Source: Arthrobacter sp. B3I9
GTDB lineage: Bacteria; Actinomycetota; Actinomycetes; Actinomycetales; Micrococcaceae
DNA length: 64,000 nt
Assembly: GCF_030816935.1 (NCBI RefSeq)
Contig: NZ_JAUSYO010000001.1
Location: forward strand, 1,612,001-1,676,000
Reading direction: 5' to 3'
Within the stretch, counting starts at the first letter, position 1, and every line of letters begins with the position of its first letter. The translations under genes and the position numbers were made by a program. Below are positions 36,226 through 47,022 of this stretch, piece after piece. The notes beneath the pieces are model-generated. The model saw only the letters and a program-made list of their open reading frames with translations. It was not told the origin of the DNA and searched no databases.

Positions 36226-37094
36226 GTGAACAGCGCTCCTTCAAAATCGGCCGAATACTCCGCGTGCCCGTCGGAATAGACGGTCAGCCAGGAGAACTCG
36301 AACTCCTCCCGCAACCGGGTACCTTCGACAAAAAAGAGGGCCGTGGCCAGCGCGTCTGCCAGCATCGCGGTACCGGCCATCGCCCAGCTGGCCACAACCG
36401 TCCGTACAGGCGCTCCGGTGGTGCCGTCAAGCACGTGGTGCAGCCCGTCGCCCCAGGCCCGCCGGTTGGCTGCGGAGGCGCACAGGGCACCGGCACTGAG
36501 CGGCAGGGTGCCGATGGCGCGTGAGGCGTCATACGGATGTTCGAGTGCCACCTCGACCGGCGCCCTGCTTGAGTTCAGCAGGTCGCCGCTGGCGTCGATG
36601 AAGTGCTCGCCGATTCCGCATGCGGAGAGCTCGGCGGAGAGCAGGTCGGCCAGCTGCCCCTTGCCGGCGGCGCCGACGTCGATCACGACGGGAGCGCGCG
36701 TGGTCAGCACTGTTCCGTTCCACTCCAACGCGTCCTCCCAGCGGGGGGCGGCCACTGGTGGACCGAGAGGGCGCAGCGAGTAATCGCCGTCGTATCCGAG
36801 CTGCGCCAGGCTGCCGCCGATGAGCGGAGTCATGGCGCCACCGCTCAGCCGGTGCAGCGCCCGGTAGAGCGGTTCCAGGTCAGCGGCCCCGGCGGGGAAG
36901 TCATAGCTGCCCGGCTGCCGCGCGGCCCGGGACACCAGCGAGTCCGGACGGAAACGGGACCAGGCGGAGTCGTAGTCCGCCACGACGTCCAGCAGCCGGC
37001 GGCGGTGCCCGTCGGCAAGCGGGGAGGGCGTGGAAACCTCCCAACGGGTACCGATCCCGTCGAAACTGAAATCAGCCCAGCCCGGATGGGGCAC
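36222..37094 (-). CDS. apbE: FAD:protein FMN transferase (ApbE)
   Basis: A 290-residue ApbE-family flavin transferase that attaches FMN covalently to a Thr of target proteins outside the membrane. Seen: GTRWEVSTP near the N terminus, DVGAAGKGQLADLL, DASGDLLNS, LDGTTGAPVRTV and ADALATALFF, corresponding to the Mg/FAD-binding segments. No signal peptide or lipobox is visible, unlike secreted ApbE proteins, so it may act in the cytoplasm or be exported unconventionally. GTG 37094 with GGGAGG upstream. It sits between its likely substrate and the electron-transfer partner. Confidence 0.92.
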   Translation of the reverse strand: MPHPGWADFSFDGIGTRWEVSTPSPLADGHRRRLLDVVADYDSAWSRFRPDSLVSRAARQPGSYDFPAGAADLEPLYRALHRLSGGAMTPLIGGSLAQLGYDGDYSLRPLGPPVAAPRWEDALEWNGTVLTTRAPVVIDVGAAGKGQLADLLSAELSACGIGEHFIDASGDLLNSSRAPVEVALEHPYDASRAIGTLPLSAGALCASAANRRAWGDGLHHVLDGTTGAPVRTVVASWAMAGTAMLADALATALFFVEGTRLREEFEFSWLTVYSDGHAEYSADFEGALFT

Positions 37095-37126
37095 CTGGCC
37101 TCCCTTACCGCCGCGCTGCCGGCCGG

Positions 37127-37570
37127 CTACGTGGCATCGGCCTTGATCTTTTCCACGGCCTGGTTGAAGCCGCCGCTGGTCAAAGACGAACCTGCCACCT
37201 TGGAGACCTTGATCTCATCGAGCTTTTTGCCGACGATCTGTGCCTTGATGCCGCTGGAGAACTCGCCCTGGAACTTCTTGGTGTTCGGGTTGGAGGGGTG
37301 CGGGGTGATCACGACGTCGGACACGGACCCGCCGGCCAGCGTCAGCTGCACGCCGACCGTCTCCTGGCCGTTCGGTGAGACATAGTTGCCGTCGGCGGAG
37401 TAGGTTCCGTCCCGGTAGGAGCCGCCTGCCGCGGCGGACGCCGGGGACGCGGGCTGCGTCGCCCGGGACGCAGGGCTGCCCTGCGCGCCGGGTGCGCAGC
37501 CGGCCGCGGTCCCGGCCAGGGACAGGCCGGCAATGCCGACGAGGACGTTTTTTCGAAGTGTTGTATTCAT
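37127..37570 (-). CDS. FMN-binding domain lipoprotein
   Basis: A 147-residue exported protein. The signal peptide (RKNVLVGIAGLSLAGTAAGC) ends in a lipobox with Cys25, followed by a Ser/Ala/Pro linker and an FMN-binding domain (residues about 55-147). The flavinylation motif is AGSSLTSGGF, with Thr131 the likely FMN attachment site, resembling the SGATxT motif of NqrC/RnfG. It is first in the operon with apbE and the NqrB-FNR fusion, and is probably the outside electron carrier. Confidence 0.9.
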   Translation of the reverse strand: MNTTLRKNVLVGIAGLSLAGTAAGCAPGAQGSPASRATQPASPASAAAGGSYRDGTYSADGNYVSPNGQETVGVQLTLAGGSVSDVVITPHPSNPNTKKFQGEFSSGIKAQIVGKKLDEIKVSKVAGSSLTSGGFNQAVEKIKADAT

Positions 37571-37762
37571 GCCGCGGCTCGTTTCGGAAGTGGGTCGGTG
37601 GGGCAGGAACTTGGTATTGGTCTCGGCTTTGGTCTCATCGGGCCGGCTGCAGGCATTCCGCCGGCTACACCGAGAAGAACGTTCAATTCAGCTTAATGGT
37701 TCAGCGGCACCGGGCCGGCCGCTGCAGCCGGCCCGAAATTCCGCGACACTGCGGCCCGACGG

Positions 37763-37774
37763 TAGGCTAGAGCC
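37763..37774 (+). promoter_or_regulatory. Leaderless-type promoter (TAGGCT-N6-GTG) for argS
   Basis: TAGGCT at 37763-37768 is followed by six bases and GTG 37775. It drives the argS-lysA-hom-thrCB block. Confidence 0.6.
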
Positions 37775-39440
37775 GTGACCCCAGAAGAACTCTCCCTTGC
37801 CATTTCCGCCTGCCTGAAGGACGCCGTCGACGCCGGCGAAATCGGGCTCACCGCATCCGACGTTCCGGCTGAGGTGCGCGTGGAGCGGCCGAAGAACAGG
37901 GACCACGGAGACTGGGCCACCAACATCGCCCTGCAGCTGGCCAAGGCCGCCGGAACCAACCCGCGTGAGTTCGCCTCGGTCCTCAGCGCCCGGCTGAAGT
38001 CCATCGACGGCGTTTCCGCCGTTGACATCGCCGGTCCCGGCTTCCTCAACATCACCGTCGACGCCGCCACCGCCGGTGCGCTGGCCAAAGCCATCGTCGA
38101 GGCAGGCCGGGCGTACGGCACCAACGCCGCGCTCGCCGGACACACGGTCAACATGGAGTTCGTCTCCGCCAACCCCACCGGGCCGCTGCATATCGGGCAC
38201 ACCCGCTGGGCCGCCCTGGGCGACTCGATTGCCCGCGTGCTCCGTGCCTCCGGCGCGGACGTTACGGCCGAGTACTACGTCAACGACGCCGGTTCGCAGA
38301 TGAACGTCTTCGCCCAGTCCGTGCTGGCACGGATGCACGGGCGCGAGCTTCCGGAGGGCGGCTACCCGGGCGAGTACATCGCCGAGCTGGGCCACGAGGT
38401 GCTCACGCAGCACCCGGACATCCGCGAGCTCACCGACGTTGCCGCGCTGCCGGTCATCCGGGGGTGCGGCCTACAAGGCGCAGCTGCACGACATCAAGCA
38501 GACCCTCGCAGGGTTCGGCGTCGACTTCGACGTGTTCTTCTCCGAACAGGAACTCCACGACGCCGGGGCCATCGAGGACGCGGTCGCGCGGCTCCGCGAA
38601 CAGGGCCACGTGTACGACGACGGCGGGGCGGTCTGGCTGCGCACCACCGACTTTGGTGACGACAAGGACCGCGTGATGATCCGCGCGAACGGCGAGCCGA
38701 CCTACTTCGCCGCCGATGCCGCCTACTACCTGTCCAAGAAGGACCGCGGCTACACCGAAAAGATCTACCTGCTCGGGGCGGACCACCACGGTTACATCAA
38801 CCGGCTCAAGGCCATCGCCGCTGCTGCCGGCGACGACCCCGAGGTCAACATCGAGATCCTGATCGGGCAGCTCGTGTCCGTCAACGGCGCCAAGCTGTCC
38901 AAGCGGGCCGGCAACATCATCGAGCTCAAGGACCTCATCTCCTGGCTGGGCAAGGACGCGGTCCGCTACTCCCTGGCGCGGTTCCCGGCCGACTCGCCGC
39001 TGACCCTGGACCCGGAGCTGCTGAAGAAGCACAGCAATGAAAATCCGGTGTTCTACGTCCAGTACGCGCACGCCCGGTCCCGCGGCGCGGCCCGCAACGC
39101 CGTAGCGGCCGGCGTGGAGCGCCGTGTGGACGGCAAGGACTGCTTTGATGCCGCGCTGCTGGACCACCCGACCGAAAACGAGCTGCTCTCCTACCTCGGA
39201 AGCTACCCCTCGATCGTTGCCAAGGCCGCGGAATTGCGCGAACCGCACCGGATCGCCCGCCATCTTGAGGTCATTGCCGGCGCCTACCACCGCTGGTACG
39301 ACGCCTGCCGCGTGGCGCCGCAGGGCGAGGAGCCCATCACCGACGTGAACCGTACCCGGCTGTGGCTCAACGACGCCACCAGCCAGGTGCTGGCCAACGG
39401 ACTCGAACTGCTGGGCGTCTCGGCGCCGGAACGGATGTGA
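37775..39440 (+). CDS. argS: Arginyl-tRNA synthetase, reading frame broken by one base
   Basis: A class I synthetase of about 554 residues if repaired. The first frame (from GTG 37775) gives FVSANPTGPLHIGHTRWAALGD (HIGH motif) and runs correctly to VIR at 38461. The second frame continues from 38463 with GAAYKAQLHDIKQTLAGFGV to the stop at 39440, including LSKRAGNIIELKDL (KMSKS-like) and the anticodon-binding domain. A run of five G (38460-38464) should be four. This gene is essential, so a sequence error is likely; a real mutation would be lethal without another copy. It is followed closely by lysA. Confidence 0.93.
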
Positions 39441-39445
39441 CCGCC

Positions 39446-40930
39446 ATGACCACCGACGCACTCAACTCAGCCTCCCCGCTCGCCCCCGGATGGCTCCAGG
39501 TCCCCGAGGACCTGAACGCGCTGCATGAGGGCATGTGGGCCGCCGGCGTCACCCGCAACGACGACGGCGAACTGGTCCTGGACGGCATTCCGGTCAGCGA
39601 CCTGCAGCGCCAGTTCGGCACGCCGCTGTTCGTGATGAGCGAGAACGACTTCAGGGCCCGGGCCCGCGCCTTCTCCGACGCCTTCAACGACGCCTTCGCC
39701 GACATCTGCGGGGGAGTGGATGTCTACTACGCCGGGAAGTCCTTCCTTTGCACCGCCGTCGTCCGCTGGGTGGAGGAGGAAGGGCTGCGCCTTGACACCG
39801 CCTCCGGCGGGGAACTCGCCGTGGCCGCGCGGGCCGGCATCCCGGGTGCGGACGTGGCGCTGCACGGGAACAACAAGTCCGACGGCGAGATCCACCGGGC
39901 CCTGGACATGAAACTGGGCAGGATCGTCGTGGACAGCCGCGCCGAACTCGACCGGGTTGCCAGGATCGCCGCCGCCCGCGGTGAAAAAGCAAAGGTCATG
40001 CTGCGGCTCACGCCCGGCGTGCACGCGCACACGCACGAATTCATCGCCACCGCGCACGAGGACCAGAAGTTCGGCCTCTCGATGGCGCCGGACTCCACGG
40101 AGGTTGCGGGCATGTCCGCCGCCGAAGAGGCCGTGGCGGCAGCGTCCGGCTACGAGAGCGTCGAGCTGCTCGGTGTGCACTGCCATATCGGTTCGCAGAT
40201 CTTCGAACCCGACGGCTTTGCCCTCGCGGCGGAAAAGCTGCTGAACTTCCTTGCCGCGATGCAGGAGAAGTACTCGATTGTGCTCCCGGAGCTGGATCTG
40301 GGCGGCGGATATGGCATCGCCTACACGCCCGCGGACACGCCGCGCCCGGCCGCCGAGATTGCCCGTGCCATGGCCGCCGTCGTCCGCTCCAAGTGCGCCG
40401 CGCTGGGCATCAGCGCGCCGCGGATCTCCATCGAACCGGGCCGCGCGATCGTCGGCAGCACCACGTTTACGCTGTACGAAGTGGGCACGCTCAAGACGGT
40501 GCGGGTGGACGCCCCGGGCGCCGGAACAGCCGAATCAGCCGGAACTTCACCGGAAAACGTTACGTACCCGCGCCGGTATGTGTCGGTGGACGGCGGCATG
40601 AGCGACAACGCCCGTCCGGTGCTCTACGACGCGGATTATTCGGCGATTGTGGCGTCACGGACATCGGAGGCGGCTGCGCAGCTGTCCCGCGTAGTGGGCA
40701 AACATTGCGAGAGCGGCGACATAGTTGTTAGAGATGTATATCTGCCCGAGGACGTGGCAGCCGGTGATCTGCTCGCTGTACCGGGGACCGGCGCCTACTG
40801 CTGGGCCCTGTCAAGCAACTACAACTATCTGGCCCGGCCGGGCGTTGTCGCTGTGCGCGATGGATCTGCCCGGCTCATTGTCCGCGGGGAAACCGAACAA
40901 GATCTGCTGAACCGCGACATGGGAGTCTGA
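39446..40930 (+). CDS. lysA: Diaminopimelate decarboxylase
   Basis: A 494-residue fold-type III PLP enzyme that makes lysine from meso-diaminopimelate. The Schiff-base Lys is in DVYYAGKSFLC (about residue 99). LHGNNKSDGEI, GVHCHIGSQIFEP, LGGGYGIAY, EPGRAIVG and GAYCWALSSNYN match the family. I chose ATG 39446, five bases after the argS stop; no strong ribosome site is visible, so translation is probably coupled. A short internal Ala/Gly/Glu insert occurs near residue 360. Confidence 0.95.
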   Translation: MTTDALNSASPLAPGWLQVPEDLNALHEGMWAAGVTRNDDGELVLDGIPVSDLQRQFGTPLFVMSENDFRARARAFSDAFNDAFADICGGVDVYYAGKSFLCTAVVRWVEEEGLRLDTASGGELAVAARAGIPGADVALHGNNKSDGEIHRALDMKLGRIVVDSRAELDRVARIAAARGEKAKVMLRLTPGVHAHTHEFIATAHEDQKFGLSMAPDSTEVAGMSAAEEAVAAASGYESVELLGVHCHIGSQIFEPDGFALAAEKLLNFLAAMQEKYSIVLPELDLGGGYGIAYTPADTPRPAAEIARAMAAVVRSKCAALGISAPRISIEPGRAIVGSTTFTLYEVGTLKTVRVDAPGAGTAESAGTSPENVTYPRRYVSVDGGMSDNARPVLYDADYSAIVASRTSEAAAQLSRVVGKHCESGDIVVRDVYLPEDVAAGDLLAVPGTGAYCWALSSNYNYLARPGVVAVRDGSARLIVRGETEQDLLNRDMGV

Positions 40931-42248
40931 ATGACCGAATTGCGAACCCTGAAAGTAGCCCTGCTGGGCTGTGGCAACGTCGGGGCCCAGGTTGCGCGGA
41001 TTCTCATTGACGACGCCGCCTCGCTGGCCTCCCGCACCGGGGCCCGGCTGGAACTGAGCGGCATCGCCGTCCGCAATGTCGATGCTCCCCGAGACGTCGA
41101 GCTGCCGCAGGAACTGTTCACCGACGACGCCGAGACCCTCGTCAAGGACGCGGACGTGGTCATCGAGCTGATGGGCGGCATCGAACCGGCCCGCAGCCTG
41201 ATCCTCAGCGCCGTCCGGCACGGCGCCTGCGTGGTCACCGGCAACAAGGCCCTGCTCGCGCAGGACGGCCCCACGCTCTATGAGGAGGCCGACAAGGCCG
41301 GGGTCCAGCTGTCCTACGAGGCCGCCGTCGCCGGAGCCATCCCCATCCTGCGCCCCATCCGGGACAGCCTGTCCGGGGACCGGATCACCCGGGTGCTGGG
41401 AATCGTCAACGGCACCACCAACTTCATCCTGGACCAGATGGACTCCACCGGTGCCCAGTTCGCCGACGCGCTGGCCGAGGCGCAGCGCCTGGGCTACGCG
41501 GAAGCCGACCCGACGGCCGACGTCGAAGGCCACGACGCGGCGGCCAAGGCCGCCATCCTGGCGTCGCTGTCCTTCCACACCCGCTTCGCCCTGGAGGACG
41601 TCTACTGCGAGGGCATCAGCTCCGTCAGCGCCGCCGACATCGCCGCCGCGAAGGACGCGGGGTTTGTGATCAAGCTGCTGGCCATCGCCGAGAAACTTTC
41701 TGATTCCGACGGCGGGGAAGGGGTGTCCGTGCGCGTGCACCCCACCCTGCTGCCGCGCGAACATCCGCTGGCCGCCGTCCGCGGCGCCTTCAACGCCGTC
41801 TTCATCGAAGCCGAAAATGCCGGTGAACTGATGTTCTACGGTCAGGGCGCCGGCGGTACCCCCACGGCGTCCGCCGTGATGGGCGACGTGGTGTCCGCTG
41901 CCCGCCGGCTTGTCCTCGGCGGACCCGGACGCACCGAAACAACCACCGGCCACGTTCCTGCCGCTGCCCATTGACGCCGCCGTTACCAGCTACTACATCG
42001 GCCTCGACGTCGCCGACCAGCCCGGCGTGCTCGCGCGGATCGCCCAGCTCTTCGCCGAGCATGGCGTCTCCATTGAAATCATGCGCCAGACCATCCACCG
42101 GAACGCCGCTTCGGCGGTGGAGTCGGCTGAACTGCGGATCGTCACCCACCGCGCAAGCGAGGCTGCACTGGCAGCCACCGTCCAGGCCGTGAAGGGCCTG
42201 GACGTCATCAATTCCGTCACATCCGTACTCCGGGTAGAAGGAGTCTAA
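40931..42248 (+). CDS. hom: Homoserine dehydrogenase, ACT domain separated by a one-base shift
   Basis: The enzyme of threonine/methionine synthesis, about 438 residues if repaired. The first frame encodes the full catalytic part: GCGNVGAQVARIL (NAD(P)), TGNKALLA, GIVNGTTNFIL, EADPTADVEGHDAAAKAAIL, and stops at 41974 just after GHVPA. The second frame continues LPIDA...SYYIGLDVADQPGVLARIAQLF, the C-terminal ACT domain, to 42248. Skipping one base near 41962-41966 joins them. If genuine, the product would be a 347-residue enzyme without the threonine feedback domain; otherwise it is an insertion error. It ends directly at the thrC start. Confidence 0.93.
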
Positions 42249-43355
42249 GTGGCTCACCAATGGCGCGGAGTCATCCGCGAATACGCCGAACGCCTTCCCG
42301 TCACCGAGGCCACGAAGGTCATCACCCTGGGCGAGGGCGGCACCCCGCTGGTGCACGCCCGGCAGCTGTCCGAACTGACCGGCAGCACCGTCTACCTCAA
42401 GGTCGAGGGCATGAACCCGACCGGTTCCTTCAAGGACCGCGGCATGACGATGGCCATGACGGCCGCCGTCGCCGCCGGCGCGAAAGCCGTGGTGTGCGCG
42501 TCCACCGGAAACACCTCCGCCTCCGCTGCCGCGTACGCGACGGCGGCCGGGCTGCAATGCGCGGTGCTGGTGCCCGAGGGCAAGATCTCGATGGGCAAAC
42601 TGAGCCAGGCGATCGCGCACGGTGCCACGCTGCTGCAGGTCGACGGGAACTTCGACGACTGCCTGGACATCGCCCGCAAGCTGGGGGAGTCCTACCCGGT
42701 GTTCCTGGTCAACTCGGTCAACCCCGCCCGGATCGAGGGACAGAAGACGGGGGCGTTCGAAGTGGTGGACTCCCTCGGTGACGCCCCCGACATCCATGTG
42801 CTCCCCGTGGGAAACGCCGGCAACATCAGCGCGTACTGGAAGGGCTACAAGGAGTACAGCACGCCCTTTGAGTCCGCAGCCGCCGGAACCCTGGCTCCCG
42901 TTTCCACGAAGACCCCCGCCATGTGGGGCTTCCAGGCGGCGGGTGCGGCGCCCTTCGTCGCAGGCCACCCGATCACCGAACCCGACACGATCGCCACGGC
43001 GATCCGGATCGGCAACCCGGCCTCCTGGGACACCGCCGTAGCCGCCCGGGACGAATCCAACGGCCTGATCGAAGCCGTCACAGATGAGGAAATCCTCTCC
43101 GCCCACCGCTGGCTGTCCGCCCGCGAAGGCGTATTCGTGGAACCCGGCTCTGCCGCGGGCGTGGCCGGCCTCATCAAGAAGCATGCCGCCGGCGAGGTCC
43201 CCGCCGGAAAGACCATCGTCATCACCGTCACGGGCCACGGCCTCAAGGATCCGCAGTGGGCGCTCCGTACCGAGGACGGCAGCGACGTCGAGCCCGTCAA
43301 GGTCTCCAACGACGTCGTGACCGTTGCTTCTGCCCTGGGACTGGAAGAAAAGTAG
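42249..43355 (+). CDS. thrC: Threonine synthase
   Basis: A 368-residue fold-type II PLP enzyme converting O-phosphohomoserine to threonine. The PLP Lys is in [11 protein letters not shown] (about residue 61), with [13 protein letters not shown] and [12 protein letters not shown] for phosphate and substrate binding. GTG 42249 directly follows the hom stop, with AAGGAG inside the end of hom. It belongs to the shorter actinobacterial ThrC type. Confidence 0.96.
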   Translation: MAHQWRGVIREYAERLPVTEATKVITLGEGGTPLVHARQLSELTGSTVYLKVEGMNPTGSFKDRGMTMAMTAAVAAGAKAVVCASTGNTSASAAAYATAAGLQCAVLVPEGKISMGKLSQAIAHGATLLQVDGNFDDCLDIARKLGESYPVFLVNSVNPARIEGQKTGAFEVVDSLGDAPDIHVLPVGNAGNISAYWKGYKEYSTPFESAAAGTLAPVSTKTPAMWGFQAAGAAPFVAGHPITEPDTIATAIRIGNPASWDTAVAARDESNGLIEAVTDEEILSAHRWLSAREGVFVEPGSAAGVAGLIKKHAAGEVPAGKTIVITVTGHGLKDPQWALRTEDGSDVEPVKVSNDVVTVASALGLEEK

Positions 43356-43357
43356 CC

Positions 43358-44344
43358 TTGGAAACCACCCTCACCATCCCGGCCGAGTTCCCCGCTGACA
43401 CTCCGGCCGTCCCGGCCGGCCAGCTGGTGACCGTGCGGGTGCCGGCGACCAGTGCCAACCTCGGCCCCGGCTACGACAGCCTGGGGCTGGCGCTGTCGCT
43501 GCATGACACCCTCACCGTGGAGACCCTGGCCAGCGGCGGACTTGAGTTCGAACTCAGGGGAGAGGGCGCCGACACGCTGCCGCGGGACGCGAGCCACCTG
43601 GTGGTCAAGGCCGTGACCGAGGCACTGCACCGGCTGGGCTTCCGGCATGAGGGACTGCGGATCACGGCCGACAACGTCAATCCGCACGGCCGCGGGCTGG
43701 GCTCGTCGGCTTCGGCGGTTGTCGCCGCGGTGACGGCGGCCAACGCGCTGGTGCCACCGGCGTCGCGGCGCACCAAGGACTGGGTCCTGCAACTGACGAG
43801 CGAGATGGAAGGCCACCCGGACAACGTCGCACCGGCCATATTCGGCGGACTGGCGCTGTCATGGCAGGACAGTGACCAGTACAGCAGCACCTGCGCGACG
43901 GTGGCCGGCTCGGTCATCCCGGTGGTGGCTGTTCCGGATTTTGAACTCTCCACTGAGGCGGCACGGGCGCTGCTCCCGGCCTCGATAGGCCATCACGCCG
44001 CGGCCATGAACTCGGGACGGGCGGCACTACTGATCCACGCGCTGACGCACGACCCCGCATTCCTGCTGCCCGGCACGGAGGATTACCTGCACCAGAGCTA
44101 CCGGGCGCAGGCGATGCGGCCCAGCGCAGGGCTGATCGCCGCCCTGCGGCACGCCGGACATGCCGCCGTCGTGTCCGGGGCAGGTCCCACCGTGCTGGTT
44201 CTTGCCAACGGGGAAGCGGAAGCCCGAACAATCGTGGATTTCATCGACGCGTATGCCGCGGACAACACGCCGGAAGTTGCCTGGCGTGTGATGAAGCTGG
44301 CCGTGGACGTTGAAGGTGCTAAAGTGGAAGTGCACCGGCAGTAA
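43358..44344 (+). CDS. thrB: Homoserine kinase
   Basis: A 328-residue GHMP kinase that phosphorylates homoserine. The ATP motif is NPHGRGLGSSASA (about 102-114), with VPATSANLGPGYDSLG at the N terminus and SGAGPTVLVL near the C terminus. The likely start is TTG 43358, two bases after the thrC stop; the purine-rich GGAAGAAAAG serves as ribosome site. It is the last gene of the lysine/threonine block before the rho leader. Confidence 0.95.
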   Translation: METTLTIPAEFPADTPAVPAGQLVTVRVPATSANLGPGYDSLGLALSLHDTLTVETLASGGLEFELRGEGADTLPRDASHLVVKAVTEALHRLGFRHEGLRITADNVNPHGRGLGSSASAVVAAVTAANALVPPASRRTKDWVLQLTSEMEGHPDNVAPAIFGGLALSWQDSDQYSSTCATVAGSVIPVVAVPDFELSTEAARALLPASIGHHAAAMNSGRAALLIHALTHDPAFLLPGTEDYLHQSYRAQAMRPSAGLIAALRHAGHAAVVSGAGPTVLVLANGEAEARTIVDFIDAYAADNTPEVAWRVMKLAVDVEGAKVEVHRQ

Positions 44345-44670
44345 TTCCGCAGGCGGTAAATCAGCTCCTGTTATAAGACCGCGATGTTGGCCACGTTGCC
44401 TTTCTCATCTTTCACTGCGCAATCTTTTCCGGTGCCGCCTGCTTTCGGTCTGACGCAGGACTCAGCAGAAACCCAACTCTGCCCCCTGAGGTGTCAGCCC
44501 GCCGTTCAATAATTCTCGGAACGCGCCAGGTGCAAGCACGTACCCGGCTTTGCTGGCAGCTATCCATCCGGCAAGGCCGAAAATCCCGGCTGCAGATCTG
44601 AAATGCAGCCCAGATCAAATCATCGCGTCCGGCTCCTAGCCCGGACGCCGTCGAGGGGGAAGGATCCTTC
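44345..44670 (+). other. rho leader region
   Basis: 326 bases between thrB and rho. It contains a TATAAG -10 box (44372-44377), a leaderless-type 42-codon upstream ORF within pyrimidine-rich, G-poor sequence (about 44386-44440), and a 12-bp palindrome GAAGGATCCTTC (44659-44670) that covers the ribosome site and abuts the rho GTG. These fit a leader through which Rho could control its own synthesis. Confidence 0.55.
44384..44512 (+). CDS. Possible rho leader peptide (42 codons)
   Basis: ATG 44384 follows TATAAG by exactly six bases, so it would be translated without a leader. The product, MLATLPFSSFTAQSFPVPPA and onward to a TAA at 44510-44512, is Ser/Pro/Thr/Phe-rich and unlike a folded protein. 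E. coli rho also has a short leader peptide gene (rhoL); no sequence similarity is claimed. Confidence 0.4.
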   Translation: MLATLPFSSFTAQSFPVPPAFGLTQDSAETQLCPLRCQPAVQ

Positions 44671-46830
<2,160 letters not shown>

Positions 46831-46839
46831 CTGAGCTCT

Positions 46840-46957
46840 AGCCGCTCAAAATATGCCGGCCCCGCCCCTCCGCCGGGTGGTTGACGATCTGCGATCGTCA
46901 GCCACCCGGCTCCGGCAGGCCCGAAGCCACTCCCTGGCCGGCATATTTTGAGCGGCT
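46840..46957. repeat. Nested palindromic element between rho and prfA
   Basis: Outer arms of 22 bases are perfectly complementary (46840-46861 with 46936-46957). Inside them an 18-bp hairpin with one G-U pair (46872-46889 with 46893-46910) closes a TGC loop. The 118-base unit begins 9 bases after the rho stop and ends just before the prfA promoter region. It can act as a rho terminator, but its exact outer arms and nested design also resemble a small palindromic mobile element. It occupies the position of rpmE in mycobacteria. Confidence 0.75.
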
Positions 46958-46989
46958 TCGCTGTTTGCCCACCTTCGCTGCCGCATTAC

Positions 46990-46995
46990 TAGACT
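46990..46995 (+). promoter_or_regulatory. -10 box for prfA
   Basis: TAGACT at 46990-46995 would start transcription near 47002, giving a ~21-base leader that contains the ribosome site AAAGAGG. A -35-like TTGCCC lies 19 bases upstream. Confidence 0.5.
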
Positions 46996-47022
46996 TGGAA
47001 CCAAGTCGAAAGAGGTTTGAAA

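Noticed and set aside
38439..38472. Programmed ribosomal frameshift in argS
   Set aside because: No known recoding signal such as a heptamer slip site, strong pause hairpin or upstream SD-like element is apparent; a homopolymer error is simpler.
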